Notes under the pieces: generated by a model
Database searches by the model: none
The model's input: only the letters and a program-made list of their open reading frames with translations
What the model was told of the DNA's origin: nothing
In this document: in pieces, positions 23,782 through 34,200 of the stretch
How positions within the stretch are numbered: position 1 is the first letter of the stretch
How the letters are laid out: every line of letters starts with the position of its first letter
Translations under genes and position numbers: made by a program
Source of the DNA: Rhodospirillales bacterium
GTDB lineage: Bacteria > Pseudomonadota > Alphaproteobacteria > Reyranellales > Reyranellaceae
NCBI GenBank assembly: GCA_947469635.1
Contig: CANIRG010000005.1
Span: 1-41,125 of the forward strand
Reading direction: 5' to 3'
Length of the DNA: 41,125 bases

Positions 23782-24630
23782 TCAGATCTGCGAGTAGCCG
23801 GTGCCGGGAATGTCGATGCCGCGGCCGACACCGGTATCGATCCAGCCGAATTCCTTGAGGAGCTGCTGGCTGTAGCCAACACGGCCGTTCACCTTCTCCG
23901 CAGGCTCGCTCGCCAGCAAAAGGGCGGCATGCGCCATCATCTCGGGCGGCTCACCGCGCGGATCGTCGAGCCCGTCGACCAGCTTGTGATAGACGGTGCC
24001 CGGCGTCGGCACGACGCGCGAGGGCGACACGCAAGCGACGGCGATGCCGCCATGGTGGGCGACTTCCTGGGCCAGCCCCTGGGTGAAGCGCTCCAGCGCC
24101 GCCTTGCTGGCGCCGTACATCACCCCGCCGCGCACCTTCTGGTCTGCATAGGGGCCGCGACCCGGTCCGATCGCGGCGCCGGAGCCGACGTTGACGATGG
24201 CCGCTCGGCCGGCGGCAACCATGTCGGGCAGCAGGGCCTTGGCGAGGATGAACGGCGCATGGACATTGACGGCAAACGCCTTGATCCAGCGGTTGGTCGG
24301 ATAGTCGGCGGTCGGGATGTAGTAGTTGAGCGCGGCATTGTTCACGAGCGTGTCGATCCGGCCGTAGGCCGCGCGTGCCGCCTCGACGAGCCTCAGGCAC
24401 TCGCCCTCCGAAGAGATGTCGGCCGCAACGGGTGTGGCCTCGCCGCCGGTGGCTCGGATACCGGCCACCGTGCTGGCGAGCGAGCCTTTCAGCCGATGGT
24501 CGCCCTCGTTCAGGGTGCGGGCCACGCACACCACCCGGGCGCCCTCCCGAGCCAGCAGCTCGGCGATCGCCTGGCCGATGCCGCGGCTCGCCCCGGTCAC
24601 GATCGCAACCCTCCCTGCCATTTTCGGCAT
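23782..24630 (-). CDS. SDR family oxidoreductase
   Basis: 282-residue short-chain dehydrogenase/reductase. The cofactor motif is TGASRGIG near residues 12-19, NNAALNYY follows, catalytic Ser in VNVGSGAAIG, and YGASK carries the Tyr/Lys pair. A loop with GPYADQKVRGGVMYG sits between Ser and Tyr. The start at 24630 has GGGAGGAAAGC just upstream; the open frame beyond it is not coding. Divergent from the amidohydrolase gene across 85 bases, so the two may share control. Substrate unknown. Confidence 0.92.
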   Translation of the reverse strand: MPKMAGRVAIVTGASRGIGQAIAELLAREGARVVCVARTLNEGDHRLKGSLASTVAGIRATGGEATPVAADISSEGECLRLVEAARAAYGRIDTLVNNAALNYYIPTADYPTNRWIKAFAVNVHAPFILAKALLPDMVAAGRAAIVNVGSGAAIGPGRGPYADQKVRGGVMYGASKAALERFTQGLAQEVAHHGGIAVACVSPSRVVPTPGTVYHKLVDGLDDPRGEPPEMMAHAALLLASEPAEKVNGRVGYSQQLLKEFGWIDTGVGRGIDIPGTGYSQI

Positions 24631-24715
24631 GCTTTCCTCCCTCTGTCTGTCGAAACCCGGCCATTGCCTGTACCATGGGCTGCCGCGCATAATTCAGGCA
24701 ACCGGGAGAAACGCC

Positions 24716-25858
24716 ATGCAGTACAAGCGCATTTCCGCCGACAGCCATCTCGACCTGCCCTGGATGCCGCCCGACCTCTTCACGTCGATGGCGCCACGCG
24801 AGCTCAAGGATCGCATGCCGTTCGTCACCGACACCGACGAAGGCCCGAAATGGATGGCCAAGAACGGCGCCACCTTCGGCTTCAAGAACGGCGTCGGCCC
24901 GGCCGGCTCCAAGTTCGTTCCCGGCAAGCACGGCCGGGTCGACATCATGGCCGAGACCGGCCTCTACTCGGACGGCGCCAAGGACATCCGCCGCGTCTCC
25001 GATCCCCACCTGCGCATCAAGGATCTCGATCGTGACGGCGTCGACGCCGAGGTGATCTACGGCATCCTGGGCGCCGCCAGCCGGCTGAACGACCGCGAGG
25101 CCGGCAACCAGATGCTGACGATCTACAACGACTGGCTGAAGGACTTCTGCAGCCACTATCCCGACCGGCACATCGGGCTGGCCTGCCTGCCCTACGGCGA
25201 CATCGACGCCGCGGTGGCGGAGATCTATCGCGTCGCCAAGATGGGCATCAAGGGGCTCGAGCTTTCCTGCTCCTGGGACATGGAGCCGATGTGGCACCCG
25301 ATGTGGGAGCCGCTGTGGAAGGCTGTGAACGACGTGCAGCTGCCGCTGCACTTCCACACCTTCCCGGCGGTGCCGCCCAACACGATCGAGAAGTACCCCG
25401 GCCGCGTCGGCCGCTCGGTGTTCTTCACCATCGTCTCGGGTTTCCAGATGAACCTGGTGAACATCCTGGCCGCCATCATCGGCGCCAACGTGCTGGAGCG
25501 TTATCCCAACGTCCGCATCGCCTTCGGCGAGAGCGGCTCGGGCTGGATTCCCTACGCGCTCGACCGCATGGACTTCGAGTGGGAGGATCGCTTCACCGAC
25601 CTCGGCCTCAAGATGAAGCCGTCGGACTACTGGCGCCGCCAGTGCAAGGCCACCTTCCAGTTCGACCGCATCGGCGCCAAGCTGATCGACGACATGGGCG
25701 CGGAGAGCCTGATGTGGGGTTCCGACTATCCGCACGGTGACGGCGTGTGGCCGCATTCGGACAAGTACATCAAGGAACAGTTCGCCGACGTCCCGGCCGA
25801 GCAGGTCAAGATGATCACCTGCACCAACGCCGGGAAGTTCTACGGCCTGATCAATTAA
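24716..25858 (+). CDS. Amidohydrolase-2 family protein (decarboxylase-type TIM barrel)
   Basis: 380 residues. Marks of the ACMSD-like amidohydrolase-2 family: ISADSHLDLP (in place of DxHxH), IKDLDRDGVDAEVIYG, CLPYGDIDAAVAEI, LHFHTFPAVPP (metal His), the catalytic region FGESGSGWIPYALDRMD, and GSDYPHGDGVWPHS (metal Asp) near the end. Members are metal-dependent decarboxylases or hydratases, often in aromatic or xenobiotic breakdown; substrate not determined. Start ATG at 24716 follows GGGAGAA by six bases. The last eight bases overlap the end of the convergent minus-strand gene. Confidence 0.9.
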   Translation: MQYKRISADSHLDLPWMPPDLFTSMAPRELKDRMPFVTDTDEGPKWMAKNGATFGFKNGVGPAGSKFVPGKHGRVDIMAETGLYSDGAKDIRRVSDPHLRIKDLDRDGVDAEVIYGILGAASRLNDREAGNQMLTIYNDWLKDFCSHYPDRHIGLACLPYGDIDAAVAEIYRVAKMGIKGLELSCSWDMEPMWHPMWEPLWKAVNDVQLPLHFHTFPAVPPNTIEKYPGRVGRSVFFTIVSGFQMNLVNILAAIIGANVLERYPNVRIAFGESGSGWIPYALDRMDFEWEDRFTDLGLKMKPSDYWRRQCKATFQFDRIGAKLIDDMGAESLMWGSDYPHGDGVWPHSDKYIKEQFADVPAEQVKMITCTNAGKFYGLIN

Positions 25859-26486
25859 GGAACGAGAGATCGCCCTTCGACACGGTGTGTTGAAGGGCGA
25901 AGAGCTCAGCCGACGGCGCGTGTGCAGCACGCGCCGTTCGTGCGTCCGCGACCGACCAGAAGAAGGCAACGATCGCCCGCTCGATCTGACGATCGGGTTC
26001 AGGGCGTAGCTCCTTCTCTGTCGTGTGCGCCTGACCGACATCGAGCCGTCCCAGCAGCAGATCGATCCGCGCCGGCTGGAAGGCGGCCAGCGCATCGAAC
26101 GGGGCCGGCTCGTCGGCCTTCACTCTCAGCGTCAGGGCCGCCGCGCCGATACCGTCGCCCTGCCGCCGTTCGATCGTGCAGGCCGTGCGCCAGGTATCGC
26201 GAAACCTCGGGAAGATCGCGCGGCTCATCTCCGACGGATTGCGCAGGCACGTGTAGTAGGCGTCGCTCTCGAACGCCGCCGTCGTCTGGGCGTCGTAGAA
26301 CAGGAGATAGCGGCTTGGCCGGTCGACGCCTTTGAAGCGGCTGCCGCGCAGCCAGCCGGGACAGCCCACCCGCTCCTGCACATGCTCGCGGCTGTGCCAA
26401 TGGTTGAACAGGGCGTCGTCGGCCGGATCGATGTCGACCCACAGAGCAAGGGCTGCCCGCCCGCCCCTCATGTCAGGGGCCGGCAT
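25851..26486 (-). CDS. EthD-like/DUF4286-type dimeric alpha-beta barrel protein
   Basis: 211 residues. The N-terminal half has the pattern LWVDIDPADDALFNHWHSREH, then ERVGCPGWLRGSRF and RYLLFYDAQ, which is the ferredoxin-like barrel seen in EthD/DUF4286 proteins; the C-terminal half looks like a degenerate second barrel repeat (AAFQPARIDLLLGRLD, FFWSV). No reaction is known. The ATG lies one base after the stop of the RAM-domain gene, so it is co-translated with it. The 3' end overlaps the amidohydrolase gene by eight bases. The assignment rests on pattern only. Confidence 0.72.
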   Translation of the reverse strand: MPAPDMRGGRAALALWVDIDPADDALFNHWHSREHVQERVGCPGWLRGSRFKGVDRPSRYLLFYDAQTTAAFESDAYYTCLRNPSEMSRAIFPRFRDTWRTACTIERRQGDGIGAAALTLRVKADEPAPFDALAAFQPARIDLLLGRLDVGQAHTTEKELRPEPDRQIERAIVAFFWSVADARTARAAHAPSAELFALQHTVSKGDLSFLN

Positions 26487-26487
26487 C

Positions 26488-26727
26488 TCAGCTGAAGGCT
26501 TTGAAGGTGATGAGGGTGAAGGTGTCCTTCACGCCGGGCAGGGTCTGGATCTGGCTGGTGACGAAGTGGCCGATGTCGGTCTTGTCGTCGAGATAGCACT
26601 TCATCAGCAGATCGTACTGGCCGGAGGTCGAGTGGACCTCCGACACCTGCTCGGCGCTCACCGCGGTCTCGGCGACCTCATAGGCCTTGCCGAGCTCGCA
26701 CTTCACCATGACGAAGATGGTCTGCAT
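26488..26727 (-). CDS. Stand-alone Lrp/AsnC-type ligand-binding (RAM) domain
   Basis: 79 residues: MQTIFVMVKCELGKAYEVAE, then VSEVHSTSGQYDLLMKCYL and the end IQTLPGVKDTFTLITFKAF. This is the whole RAM fold of Lrp/AsnC regulators without the DNA-binding helix-turn-helix. Such proteins form rings and bind amino acids or modulate full-length Lrp partners (family knowledge). The start is five bases after the stop of the helicase gene and its ribosome site (TAGGAG) includes that stop codon, so translation is coupled to the helicase. Next gene follows after one base. Confidence 0.88.
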   Translation of the reverse strand: MQTIFVMVKCELGKAYEVAETAVSAEQVSEVHSTSGQYDLLMKCYLDDKTDIGHFVTSQIQTLPGVKDTFTLITFKAFS

Positions 26728-26732
26728 GGCTC

Positions 26733-28277
<1,545 letters not shown>

Positions 28278-28432
28278 TTAGTTTCCGTGATTTAGTCCAA
28301 TTCGCTGGACTGGCGGGGGCGGTCTCGCAAAGAGGCCCTATAGGGGACGGGCCGGCCGCTGTTACGCCTGATATGGGGCTTGGGGGGCAACGAGTCAATG
28401 CAGGGGCCCTGCGCAGCTCCGTCGCGGCCGGG

Positions 28433-28729
28433 TCATGCCTTGAGCTCGATCTCCACGAAAACGAACTCGAAATCATTGGCATTGATGACGTCGTGCGCGA
28501 CACCGATCTGGCGGGCATAGGATACCCCGGCCCGGAGCGGCGCGGGCACCGTCGTCCGGCCGTCGAAGATCTGCAGCTCCCCGGTCGTGACGGGCACCAC
28601 GACATAGTCGTGCATATGTTTATGCCAGCCGGTATGGCCGCCGGGCGGGAAGCGCCATTCGGTGACGATGACGCGGTCGTTCTCGACCTGCACGGTGGGC
28701 TTGGCCAAAGGCCGTTCCTTGTCTGTCAT
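28433..28729 (-). CDS. Small cupin-domain protein
   Basis: 98 residues forming one cupin barrel. The first cupin motif reads GGHTGWHKHMHDYVVVPVTTGE, with three His and the following acidic residue as likely metal ligands; the second half has AGVSYARQIGVAHDVINANDFEFVFVEIEL with one more His. The ring of His suggests a divalent metal. Function unknown; such proteins may be enzymes, isomerases or sugar/nucleotide binders. Divergent from the MATE exporter across 92 bases containing palindromes, so the two may be co-regulated. Confidence 0.85.
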   Translation of the reverse strand: MTDKERPLAKPTVQVENDRVIVTEWRFPPGGHTGWHKHMHDYVVVPVTTGELQIFDGRTTVPAPLRAGVSYARQIGVAHDVINANDFEFVFVEIELKA

Positions 28730-28790
28730 GGCGGAAAGCTAATGCGATACGGCATCTTTGTCAGGTGACAGGGTGGCGCGCCCTGATAAT

Positions 28791-28802
28791 GTGCATATGC
28801 AC
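28791..28802. promoter_or_regulatory. Palindromic operator candidate before the MATE gene
   Basis: GTGCATATGCAC is a perfect 12-base palindrome, just downstream of a TGATAAT that could be a -10 box (28784-28790), and about 20 bases before the MATE start. A second inverted repeat, CAGGG-N7-CCCTG with GGCGCGCC inside, lies at 28769-28785. No regulator gene is next door. A repressor bound here would cover the transcription start of the exporter (inference). Confidence 0.45.
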
Positions 28803-28821
28803 CTAATTGGCGGAGCGTCCC

Positions 28822-30237
28822 TTGTCCCATCCCCTCCTGACGGCCCCCATCGGCTCCAGCCTGCTGCGGTTGGCCGGCCCAACGACGGCGGTGATGGTCG
28901 TGCAGACCTTCGTCGCCATCGGCGAGACCTACTTCTTCGGCAAGCTCGGCACCGAGGCTCTGGCAGGCTTTGCCCTGGTTTTCCCCTTCATGATGCTGAT
29001 GACCATGATGGCGGCGGGCGGCATGGGCGGCGGTGTCGCGGCTGCCATGGCTCGCGCCCTGGGCGGCCAGCGCACTGCCGATGCCCGGGCGCTCGTCCTG
29101 CATGCCCTGGTGCTGGGGCTGGGTTTCTCCCTGCTCTTCAGCCTGGGCGCCTGGACGATCGCGCCGACCTTCTATCGCCTGCTGGGCGGCAGCGGCGCCG
29201 CGCTGGCCAATGCCGAGACCTACAGCCACGTCCTGTTCAGCGGCTCGGCCGCGATCTGGGCCAACTTCTTCTTCGCGGCCCTCCTGCGCGGCGGTGGCGA
29301 CGCCGCTACGCCCGGCCGCTACATGCTGATCTTCTCGATCCTGCAGGTTCCCCTGTCGGGCGTGTTGGCGCTGGGCATCGGCGACTGGCCGGGAATCGGC
29401 ATGGCGGGACCGGCTGTCTCCTCGGTGGCGACGATGGCCTGCGCCGCCCTTCTGCAGGCACGCGCGCTGTGGCGTGGCAAGCTGGGCTTCACGCCGTCGC
29501 TCACCGGCATCCCCCTGCAAGGCCGGCTGTTCTGGCAGATCCTCAAGGTCGGGCTGGTCGCGTCCTTCTCCGCCCTCACCGCCAACCTCACCGCCATGCT
29601 GGTGACCGGTCTGGTCGGTCGCTTCGGCGTCGCGGCACTGGCAGGCTACGGTATCGGCGTCCGTCTGGAATTCATGCTGGTGCCGCTGGCCTTCGGCATC
29701 GGCTCGGGCCTCACCACCCTGGTGGGCGTCGCAGCCGGCGCGAACGACTGGAAGCGCGCGGTGCGTGTCGCCTGGACCGGCGGGCTGGTGGCCTTCGGCC
29801 TGATCGGCATGCTCGGCTGGATCGTGGCGCTGGTGCCGGAGGGCTGGGCGCGGCTGTTCACGACCGATCCCAAGGTGGTCGAGGCGACCATCGCCTACAT
29901 CACCCATGTGGCGCCCTTCTACTGCCTGTTCGGCCTGGGCATGACGCTGAGCTTTGCCAGCCAGGGCGCGGGCCGCATGAAAGCGCCGTTCTTCGCCGGC
30001 ATCGCCCGCCTGATCGTGGCGACGACCGGTGGCTGGATCGCCGTCGAGCATCTGGGCCTCGGCCTCGACGGCGTGTTCGGCGCCATCGCCGTCGGCATGA
30101 TCCTGTTCGGCGCCATGATCGCCGGCCCCCTGCTGGTGAAACCGTGGGGTCCCAAAGGTGCTAAGCTCGCGCCTGCAAAGGGAGCAAGCGATGAGCCGTC
30201 CATCGACGATCGCCACCTGGAACCGCAACCCCGCTGA
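28822..30237 (+). CDS. MATE family efflux transporter
   Basis: 471-residue exporter that pumps cationic drugs or metabolites out using a sodium or proton gradient. About twelve hydrophobic helices can be traced in two similar halves, starting PIGSSLLRLAGPTTAVMVVQ and repeating at QILKVGLVASFSALTANLTAMLVTG. Typical patterns: GRFGVAALAGYGIGVRLEF and FASQGAGRMKAPFFAG. The start is probably TTG at 28822 (MSHPLLTAP), with GGAG six bases before; a TTG at 28807 is the alternative. The 3' end overlaps the next gene by 47 bases. Possible control by the palindromes upstream. Confidence 0.9.
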   Translation: MSHPLLTAPIGSSLLRLAGPTTAVMVVQTFVAIGETYFFGKLGTEALAGFALVFPFMMLMTMMAAGGMGGGVAAAMARALGGQRTADARALVLHALVLGLGFSLLFSLGAWTIAPTFYRLLGGSGAALANAETYSHVLFSGSAAIWANFFFAALLRGGGDAATPGRYMLIFSILQVPLSGVLALGIGDWPGIGMAGPAVSSVATMACAALLQARALWRGKLGFTPSLTGIPLQGRLFWQILKVGLVASFSALTANLTAMLVTGLVGRFGVAALAGYGIGVRLEFMLVPLAFGIGSGLTTLVGVAAGANDWKRAVRVAWTGGLVAFGLIGMLGWIVALVPEGWARLFTTDPKVVEATIAYITHVAPFYCLFGLGMTLSFASQGAGRMKAPFFAGIARLIVATTGGWIAVEHLGLGLDGVFGAIAVGMILFGAMIAGPLLVKPWGPKGAKLAPAKGASDEPSIDDRHLEPQPR

Positions 30238-30874
30238 AGAAGATGCGATGGGGGCTGCCCATGCGCCGATCTGGCGGCGCATGGTCGATGTCTCGGTGCC
30301 ACACGATATCCGCCAGGCCACGATCCTCGACTATGGCTGCAACCAGGGTGGCTTCCTGCGCCTGCTGCATGATCGGCGCCCTTTCAAGAGCGCCATCGGC
30401 ATCGACATCGCCCGCGAGTCGGTGGCTCGGGCCGAACTGCTGAAGGGCCAGCGGCCGATCGACTACAGATTGGGCGATTCGGCGGCTGCGCTTGGCCACA
30501 GCTTCGACTTCGCCTTCAGCCACGAGGTGATCTACCTCCTGCCCGACGTGTCGGCCCATGCGCGCGACATAAGGGCGGCACTGTCGGCCGGCGGCGCCTA
30601 TGTCGCCGCCATGGGCTGCCACACCGACTCCGCTGTATGGCCGCGCTGGCGCAGCCTGATCGCCGAAAGCTCCTCGATCCCGATCTACGACCATTCCCTG
30701 GAGGAGGTGTCGAAGGCCTTCACCGACGAGGGCTTCGCCGTGTCGGCGCGCCCTCTCGCGCTCGATGCCTTCATGCCGGTGACGGTGGGCAGCGCCTATT
30801 TTCCCAAGGTCGCGGATCAGCTGCGCTATTACACCACCGACAAGGTATTGTTCCGGTTCGTGCGCAAACCCTGA
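30191..30874 (+). CDS. SAM-dependent methyltransferase
   Basis: 227 residues with a class I Rossmann methyltransferase core: ATILDYGCNQGGFLRLL (motif I), AIGIDIARESVARAELL (motif II acidic end), FDFAFSHEVIYLLPD (motif IV), and a C-terminal strand VLFRFVRKP. Substrate unknown; the exporter overlap suggests modification of a small molecule handled by the pump (inference). The ATG at 30191 follows GGGAG by six bases and lies inside the MATE gene in another frame, a 47-base overlap. Starts AATWNRNP-type IATWNRNPAEEDAM. Confidence 0.88.
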   Translation: MSRPSTIATWNRNPAEEDAMGAAHAPIWRRMVDVSVPHDIRQATILDYGCNQGGFLRLLHDRRPFKSAIGIDIARESVARAELLKGQRPIDYRLGDSAAALGHSFDFAFSHEVIYLLPDVSAHARDIRAALSAGGAYVAAMGCHTDSAVWPRWRSLIAESSSIPIYDHSLEEVSKAFTDEGFAVSARPLALDAFMPVTVGSAYFPKVADQLRYYTTDKVLFRFVRKP

Positions 30875-30888
30875 TACCGGAGATTCCG

Positions 30889-31284
30889 ATGCCCGTCGTC
30901 TCGTCCTTCTATGCCGCGCTGATCGGCATCCTCTGCGTCGTGCTGTCGGTCCTGGTGATCCGCTTGCGCGTCAGCACCAAGATCAGCATCGGCGACGGTG
31001 GAGACAAGGTGCTCTCGCGCATGACCCGCGTGTTCGGCAACTTCATCGAATACGCGCCGCTGGTCGTCGTCATGCTGGCGCTGGCCGAGACGATGGGCAC
31101 TTCGCGGCTGACGCTGCATATCTTTGGCCTAGCCTTCATCGTCGGCCGCATCGCCCACGCCTTCGGCCTCTACAGAACCCTGGGCGTCAATCCCGGCCGC
31201 ACGATCGGCGTCGTGCTGACGCTCGGCACGATCCTGGGCCTTGCGATCACCCTGCTGATGATCGCCATACCGAAGCTCAGCTAA
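30889..31284 (+). CDS. MAPEG family membrane protein
   Basis: 131 residues, four hydrophobic helices: VSSFYAALIGILCVVLSVLVI, FIEYAPLVVVMLALAE, LTLHIFGLAFIVGRIAHAFGL and VVLTLGTILGLAITLLMIAI. The MAPEG marks are RVFGNFIEYAPLVV and GRIAHAFGLYRT. Eukaryotic relatives are glutathione transferases of the membrane; bacterial members have mostly unknown roles. Follows the methyltransferase gene by 14 bases; ends in a stop overlapping that of the convergent flavoprotein gene. Confidence 0.88.
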   Translation: MPVVSSFYAALIGILCVVLSVLVIRLRVSTKISIGDGGDKVLSRMTRVFGNFIEYAPLVVVMLALAETMGTSRLTLHIFGLAFIVGRIAHAFGLYRTLGVNPGRTIGVVLTLGTILGLAITLLMIAIPKLS

Positions 31285-34200
31285 CGCGCCCCGATCTTGC
31301 GCAGGGAGCGGTCGAGCCAGAGGGCGCCGATCTTCTCCTGCACGGAGTTCTGGCGCAGGCGCTGGCGCAGGCAGGCGAAATCGACGCGGTCGAGCTCCTG
31401 GTCCTGGTTGAAGCAGGAGAACACCACGCTCTCCTTGCCCGTCACCGGATCGCGATGGAGCTGCAGGCACTGGGCGCAGATCTCCTTCATCATGCACTGC
31501 ATGGGGGAGTTGATGGACCCCAGCGCCTTGTGGTCGAGCTTGAGATAGGGCTTCAGCACGCCATGCCGCGCCAGGCGCACGGCGTTCATCATGCCGTCGG
31601 AGCCGATGGCGACGATGCGGTCGGCGGCGCTGAACGGGATCGGCTGGTCGCCGAGCTCGGCCGCCGCGTACTTGCGCATCGTCTCGACGATATTGTCGAC
31701 GGTCGACTTGTCCTGCGGCCGTGACGGCGCAAAGCCCGGCGCCTCGTCGCAGCACCACACGACCACGTCGGCCGCAGCCTCGATCTCTTCCACCTTGTAG
31801 CGGTCGATCACGCGCTTGTAGCCGGCGAAGTAGAGCACCTTGCTGCCGGCCTTGCGGAAGGCCTGGCCGATCGAGAACAGCACGGCATTGCCGAGGCCGC
31901 CGCCCGCCAGCACCACGGTCTCGCCCGGCTCGATCTCGGTGGGCGTTCCCGTCGGTCCCATGACGACGACAGATTCGCCGGGCTCGAGCAGCGCGCAGAG
32001 GTCGGACGAACCGCCCATCTCCAGCGCGATCAGCGACAGCAGGCCCTTGTCCTTGTCGACCCAGGCACCGGTGAGCGCCAGACCTTCCATGGTGAGCAGG
32101 GTGCCGTCGACCTTCTTCGACCGCGCCTCATAGTTCTGCAGCCGATAGAACTGGCCAGGCTCGAAGTTGCGCGCCGCGGCATGCGCCTCGACCACCACCT
32201 CGACGATGGTCGGCGTGAGGCGCTCCACGCGCACGACGCGGGCGCGCCACTGGTCGTTGGCCTCGGCCAGAATGTCGGCCGGCGCGCGCTCGGCAGCCGG
32301 CAGCGCGGACATGATGCGCGTCAGCACCGGATAGCCCTGCTTGGCGCCGCCCATCGCCTTCACCACGTTGCCGGCGAAGGAGGGATGAAGGTCGCCGAAG
32401 AACGACATGCCCCGGCCATCGCCATGGCGATAGGTGAGCACGCGCACCTCGGCCGGCTTGCAGACGCGCTCGGGCGAGACGGGCTCACCGGCCTCGTCGA
32501 TGGCGCGGAAATACTTGCCGTCGATGAAGGCATGCGTCGCATCCTCGCGTGCCAGCACGGTGTTGGGCTGGGTGCCCGCCGCCACCAGGATGGTGCGGGC
32601 GGGCAGCGTCGCCTCGATCTTCGTACCGTTCTGCTCGCCCGCGACCTTCAGCGCCCTGGCATGGCCGTTGGCATCGACCTCGACCGCAATGGGTGAGAGG
32701 CCCTCGGCGAAGCGGATGTCCTCCTCCAGCGCCTTCAGCACCTCTTCGTGGTTCAACGTATAGGACGGCGAATCGATCAGGCGGCGGCGGTAGACGAGGG
32801 TGACGCCCCCCCAGCCGTTCACCAGGCCAGCAACATCGGGCGTGCGGCCCTCGCGCGCGGCGGCTCCACGCTCGGCGCGGATCGCTTTGGCATGGGCGAG
32901 GAACTCGCCTGCGATCTCGCGTTCCTCCTCGCTCCAGCTGCGCTGCACCGCTGCCTCGCCGCGCTCGGCGACGAGAGTCTCGTGGCGCGTCAGGAACTTT
33001 TCGACCTGCAGCGGATAATAGGCGAGCGACTCCGTTGCCGTATCGATAGCGGTCAATCCACCGCCGATGACGACCACCGGCAAGCGGATCTGCAGGTTGG
33101 CGATCGAGTCCTTCTTGGCCGCGCCCGTGAGCTGCAGCGCCATCAGAAAGTCCGACGCCGCGCGCACGCCGCGAGCGAGACCGTTCGGCAGGTCGAGCAC
33201 CGTGGGCTTGCCCGCGCCGGCACAGAGCGCGATATGGTCGAAGCCCATGGCGAAGGCGCTCTCGACGGTGACGGTGCCGCCGAAGCGGACGCCGCCGAAC
33301 ATCGAGAATTGCGCGCGGCGCTCCAGCAGCAGCCGCACCAGCTTCAGGTAATTCTTGTCCCAGCGCACGGTGATGCCGTACTCGGCGACGCCACCGAACC
33401 CCGCCATCGCCCGCTCGCCGAGATCCTCGCGCAGGCTCGCGATGTCGCGCACCGCCGCGAAGGGCACGCGCCGGCCGTCGGCTTCGACGCCGGACTGCGT
33501 CGCCGGCAGGGGCTCGATCTTGAGCCCGTCGATGCCAATGACGGCATGGCCGTCGTTCATCAGATGATGCGTGAGGTTGAAGCCGGCCGGGCCGAGCCCG
33601 ACCACCAGCACGGTGCGCCCGGTCGCGGGCCGCGGGATCGGTCGCGCGAGGTTCAGCGGGTTCCAGCGCGTCAGCAGCGAGTAGATCTCGAAACCCCAGG
33701 GTAGCGCCAGAACGTCCTTCAACGTCCGGGTCTCGACCTGCGGGATGTCGACCGGTTCCTGCTTCTGGTAGATGCAGGCCTTCATGCAGTCGTTGCAGAT
33801 GCGGTGACCGGTCGCCGCGAGCAGCGGATTGTCGACCGCAGCGATGGCCAGCGCGCCGATGGAGAAGCCCTCGCTCTTGAGGAGATTCATCTCCGAGATC
33901 TTTTCCTCGAGCGGGCAGCCGGCCAGCGTCACGCCGAAGGGCGACTTCTGGAAGGCGCCGGTCTTGCGGTCCTTGAGGCCGCGCGAGCAGGAATCCTTGC
34001 CCTGGTTGTGGCACCAGATGCAGTAATTGGCATGATCGAGCGAACGCTCCAGATCGTAGCCCTGGTCGGTGAGCGCAAAGCCTTCGCGATGACGCAGCAG
34101 CGGCCGCGGCAGCATCATGCGGGTGACGCCATCGACGACTTCCGTCTCGATCGGCACCAGATGCTCGAAATCGAGCTTGTGCGGCAGCTTGAACAGCGGT

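Noticed and set aside
28726-30321. 531-codon minus-strand open frame opposite the MATE gene
   Set aside because: Low-complexity Gln/His/Arg-rich translation typical of antisense to a membrane protein gene.
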